From assembly GCA_016703325.1 (NCBI GenBank), contig JADJCH010000049.1, forward strand, positions 1-21,987: a stretch of 21,987 bases of DNA. The letters run 5' to 3'. Position numbers and translations under genes: made by a program. Shown one piece after another: positions 20,847 through 21,987 of this stretch. Numbering within the stretch: the first letter of the stretch is position 1; each line of letters starts with the position of its first letter. A model generated the notes under the pieces. That model was given only the letters and a program-made list of their open reading frames with translations. It was not told the origin of the DNA and searched no databases. Source of the DNA: Burkholderiales bacterium. Lineage in GTDB: Bacteria > Pseudomonadota > Gammaproteobacteria > Burkholderiales > Burkholderiaceae_C.

Positions 20847-21512
20847 ATGGCGACCACAACAAGCTTCTGCCTGGACGTGCGCGGCGACTACGCCTGCTTC
20901 ACCCGACCCGAGATGAAGGTCGAGCGCGTGTCCTACGACTTCATCACCCCCTCGGCCGCCCGCGCGGTGTTCGAGGCCATTCTCTGGAAGCCCGAGATCC
21001 GCTGGCGGGTCGAGCGCATCGAGGTGCTGGCCCCCGTGCGCAGGATCAGCGTGCGGCGCAACGAGGTGGGTGCGGTGGTCTCCACCCGCAACGTCACCAG
21101 CGCGATGCAGTCCGGCAGCGGGCAGCTGGGCCTGTACATCGAGGACGAGCGGCAGCAGCGGGCCGGCCTCTTCCTGCGCGACGTGGCCTACCGGCTGCAT
21201 GCGCGCATGGAGGCGGTCAAGGGCGAGGCGCTGCACAACCCGGCCAAGTACGCCGAGATGTTCAGCCGGCGCGCGGCCAAGGGGCAGTGCGTCAACCAGC
21301 CTTACCTGGGCTGCCGCGAGTTCGACGCCCGGGTGCGGCTGGTGACCTCGCCAGATGGAGAGCCGGAAGCGCTGGCAGCGGTGGACGGCGACTTCGGCTG
21401 GATGCTCTACGACATGGACTTCAGCCGCCCAGCAGACCCGCGGCCGATGTTCTTCCGCGCCCAGCTTGCGCGCGGGGTGCTGGACCTGACAAAGGCGGAG
21501 GTGCGGTCATGA
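20847..21512 (+). CDS. cas5c: Cas5c (Cas5d), type I-C crRNA-processing subunit
   Basis: A 221-aa protein. In type I-C systems, which lack Cas6, Cas5c is the endoribonuclease that processes pre-crRNA and then stays in Cascade. The start MATTTSFCLDVRGDYACFTRPEMKVERVSYD, then TPSAARAVFEAILWKPEIRW, is diagnostic, and QQRAGLFLRDVAYRLHARM near the middle corresponds to the conserved QR-x-LxLxDVxY region. The C-terminus has FGWMLYDMDF and PMFFRAQL, also conserved. AAGGAGGA gives a near-perfect ribosome site before the ATG at 20847. The stop overlaps the cas8c start (ATGA). Confidence 0.95.
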   Translation: MATTTSFCLDVRGDYACFTRPEMKVERVSYDFITPSAARAVFEAILWKPEIRWRVERIEVLAPVRRISVRRNEVGAVVSTRNVTSAMQSGSGQLGLYIEDERQQRAGLFLRDVAYRLHARMEAVKGEALHNPAKYAEMFSRRAAKGQCVNQPYLGCREFDARVRLVTSPDGEPEALAAVDGDFGWMLYDMDFSRPADPRPMFFRAQLARGVLDLTKAEVRS

Positions 21513-21987
21513 TCCTGCAAGCGCTGCACGCGTACTACCTGCGCAAGATGCACGACCCCGACCCGGCGCGGCGGCTGCCGGCCGCCGGGCTGGAGGAGAA
21601 GGAGATTCCCTTCATCCTGGAACTGGCGGCCGACGGGCGGCTGATCGGCATCAGCGACACCCGGACGCAGGAGGGCAAGAAGAAGGTTGCCCGGCGCTTC
21701 CAGGTGCCGCAGGGCGTCAAGCGGGCATCAGGCATTGCTGCCAACCTGCTCTGGGACAGTGCCGAGTACGTCCTGGCACTACCGGATGTCAAGAAGCTGG
21801 CTGCAGCGGAAGCCAAGGGATCGGCATCCGACTACAGGGCCCGGCTCGCGGACATGCAGCAAGCCTTCTCCAGGAGAGTGACCAACCTGTTGACGGTTGC
21901 GTCGGAGGATACGGGCCTTGCAGCCGTTGCCGCATTCCTCGGGTCGACTCCAGGCGATGCAGTCTTGTCCCATCCACTGGGCGAAGA
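21509..21987 (+). CDS. cas8c: Cas8c (Csd1), N-terminal part, type I-C Cascade large subunit
   Basis: The frame opens at ATG 21509, overlapping the cas5c stop, and runs off the right edge (about 159 codons seen). The start MILQALHAYYLRKMHDPD, followed by PAAGLEEKEIPFILEL, GRLIGISDTR and KKKVARRFQVPQGVKRASGIAANLLWDSAEYVL, is typical of Csd1/Cas8c, the large subunit that recognises the PAM in type I-C Cascade. The remainder, and the expected cas7, cas4, cas1, cas2 and array, lie outside the window. Confidence 0.92.
   Translation, partial: MILQALHAYYLRKMHDPDPARRLPAAGLEEKEIPFILELAADGRLIGISDTRTQEGKKKVARRFQVPQGVKRASGIAANLLWDSAEYVLALPDVKKLAAAEAKGSASDYRARLADMQQAFSRRVTNLLTVASEDTGLAAVAAFLGSTPGDAVLSHPLGE

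Overview
The window is about 22 kb of very GC-rich DNA with dense, mostly short-gap gene packing. The protein families (RecJ preceded by a phosphoglycerate-mutase-like protein, an FNR/HemN/TauE-SafE block, NADP isocitrate dehydrogenase, flavocytochrome c sulfide dehydrogenase, type I-C CRISPR-Cas) suggest a betaproteobacterium of the order Burkholderiales with respiratory flexibility and probable sulfide oxidation. This assignment is inferred from family content and GC content; no database was searched.

Left part (1-6400). The 3' end of a phosphoglycerate-mutase-like gene is followed by recJ. Downstream of recJ lies a patchwork of small toxin-antitoxin genes and remnants: an orphan CcdA-tailed antitoxin whose start overlaps the recJ stop, a FitA/StbC-like antitoxin tail, a complete hicAB pair with a visible promoter and operator, a second degenerate copy of the recJ 3' end, a complete tumE-tumA pair, a frameshifted gene plus truncated nucleotidyltransferase, two 111-bp inverted-repeat elements, an unrecognised two-ORF locus split by an in-frame stop, and a frameshifted vapB. 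The recJ tail duplication indicates that at least part of this patchwork arrived by insertion or duplication at the recJ 3' end.

Middle (6580-11140). A YbjQ-family gene is intact at 6595 and present again at 9371 as a nearly identical copy with a 171-bp in-frame deletion and a lost stop codon. Between the copies lie a SAM methyltransferase overlapping a membrane protein with an HEAGH zinc motif, and a complete vapBC pair. A TerB-like gene and a lipoprotein alpha/beta hydrolase then diverge from an AT-rich patch carrying a near-perfect palindrome.

Right-centre (11170-18240). On the minus strand are fccAB (sulfide oxidation), icd (TCA cycle), a TauE/SafE-family membrane protein and hemN (anaerobic heme synthesis). 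Plus-strand fnr diverges from hemN, with a TTGA-N6-TCAA FNR box between them. An alpha/beta hydrolase follows fnr.

Right edge (18404-21987). A type I-C CRISPR-Cas operon begins: cas3, cas5c and the first part of cas8c. The rest (cas7, cas4, cas1, cas2 and the array) would lie beyond the window. No repeat-spacer array, rRNA or tRNA was recognised inside it.
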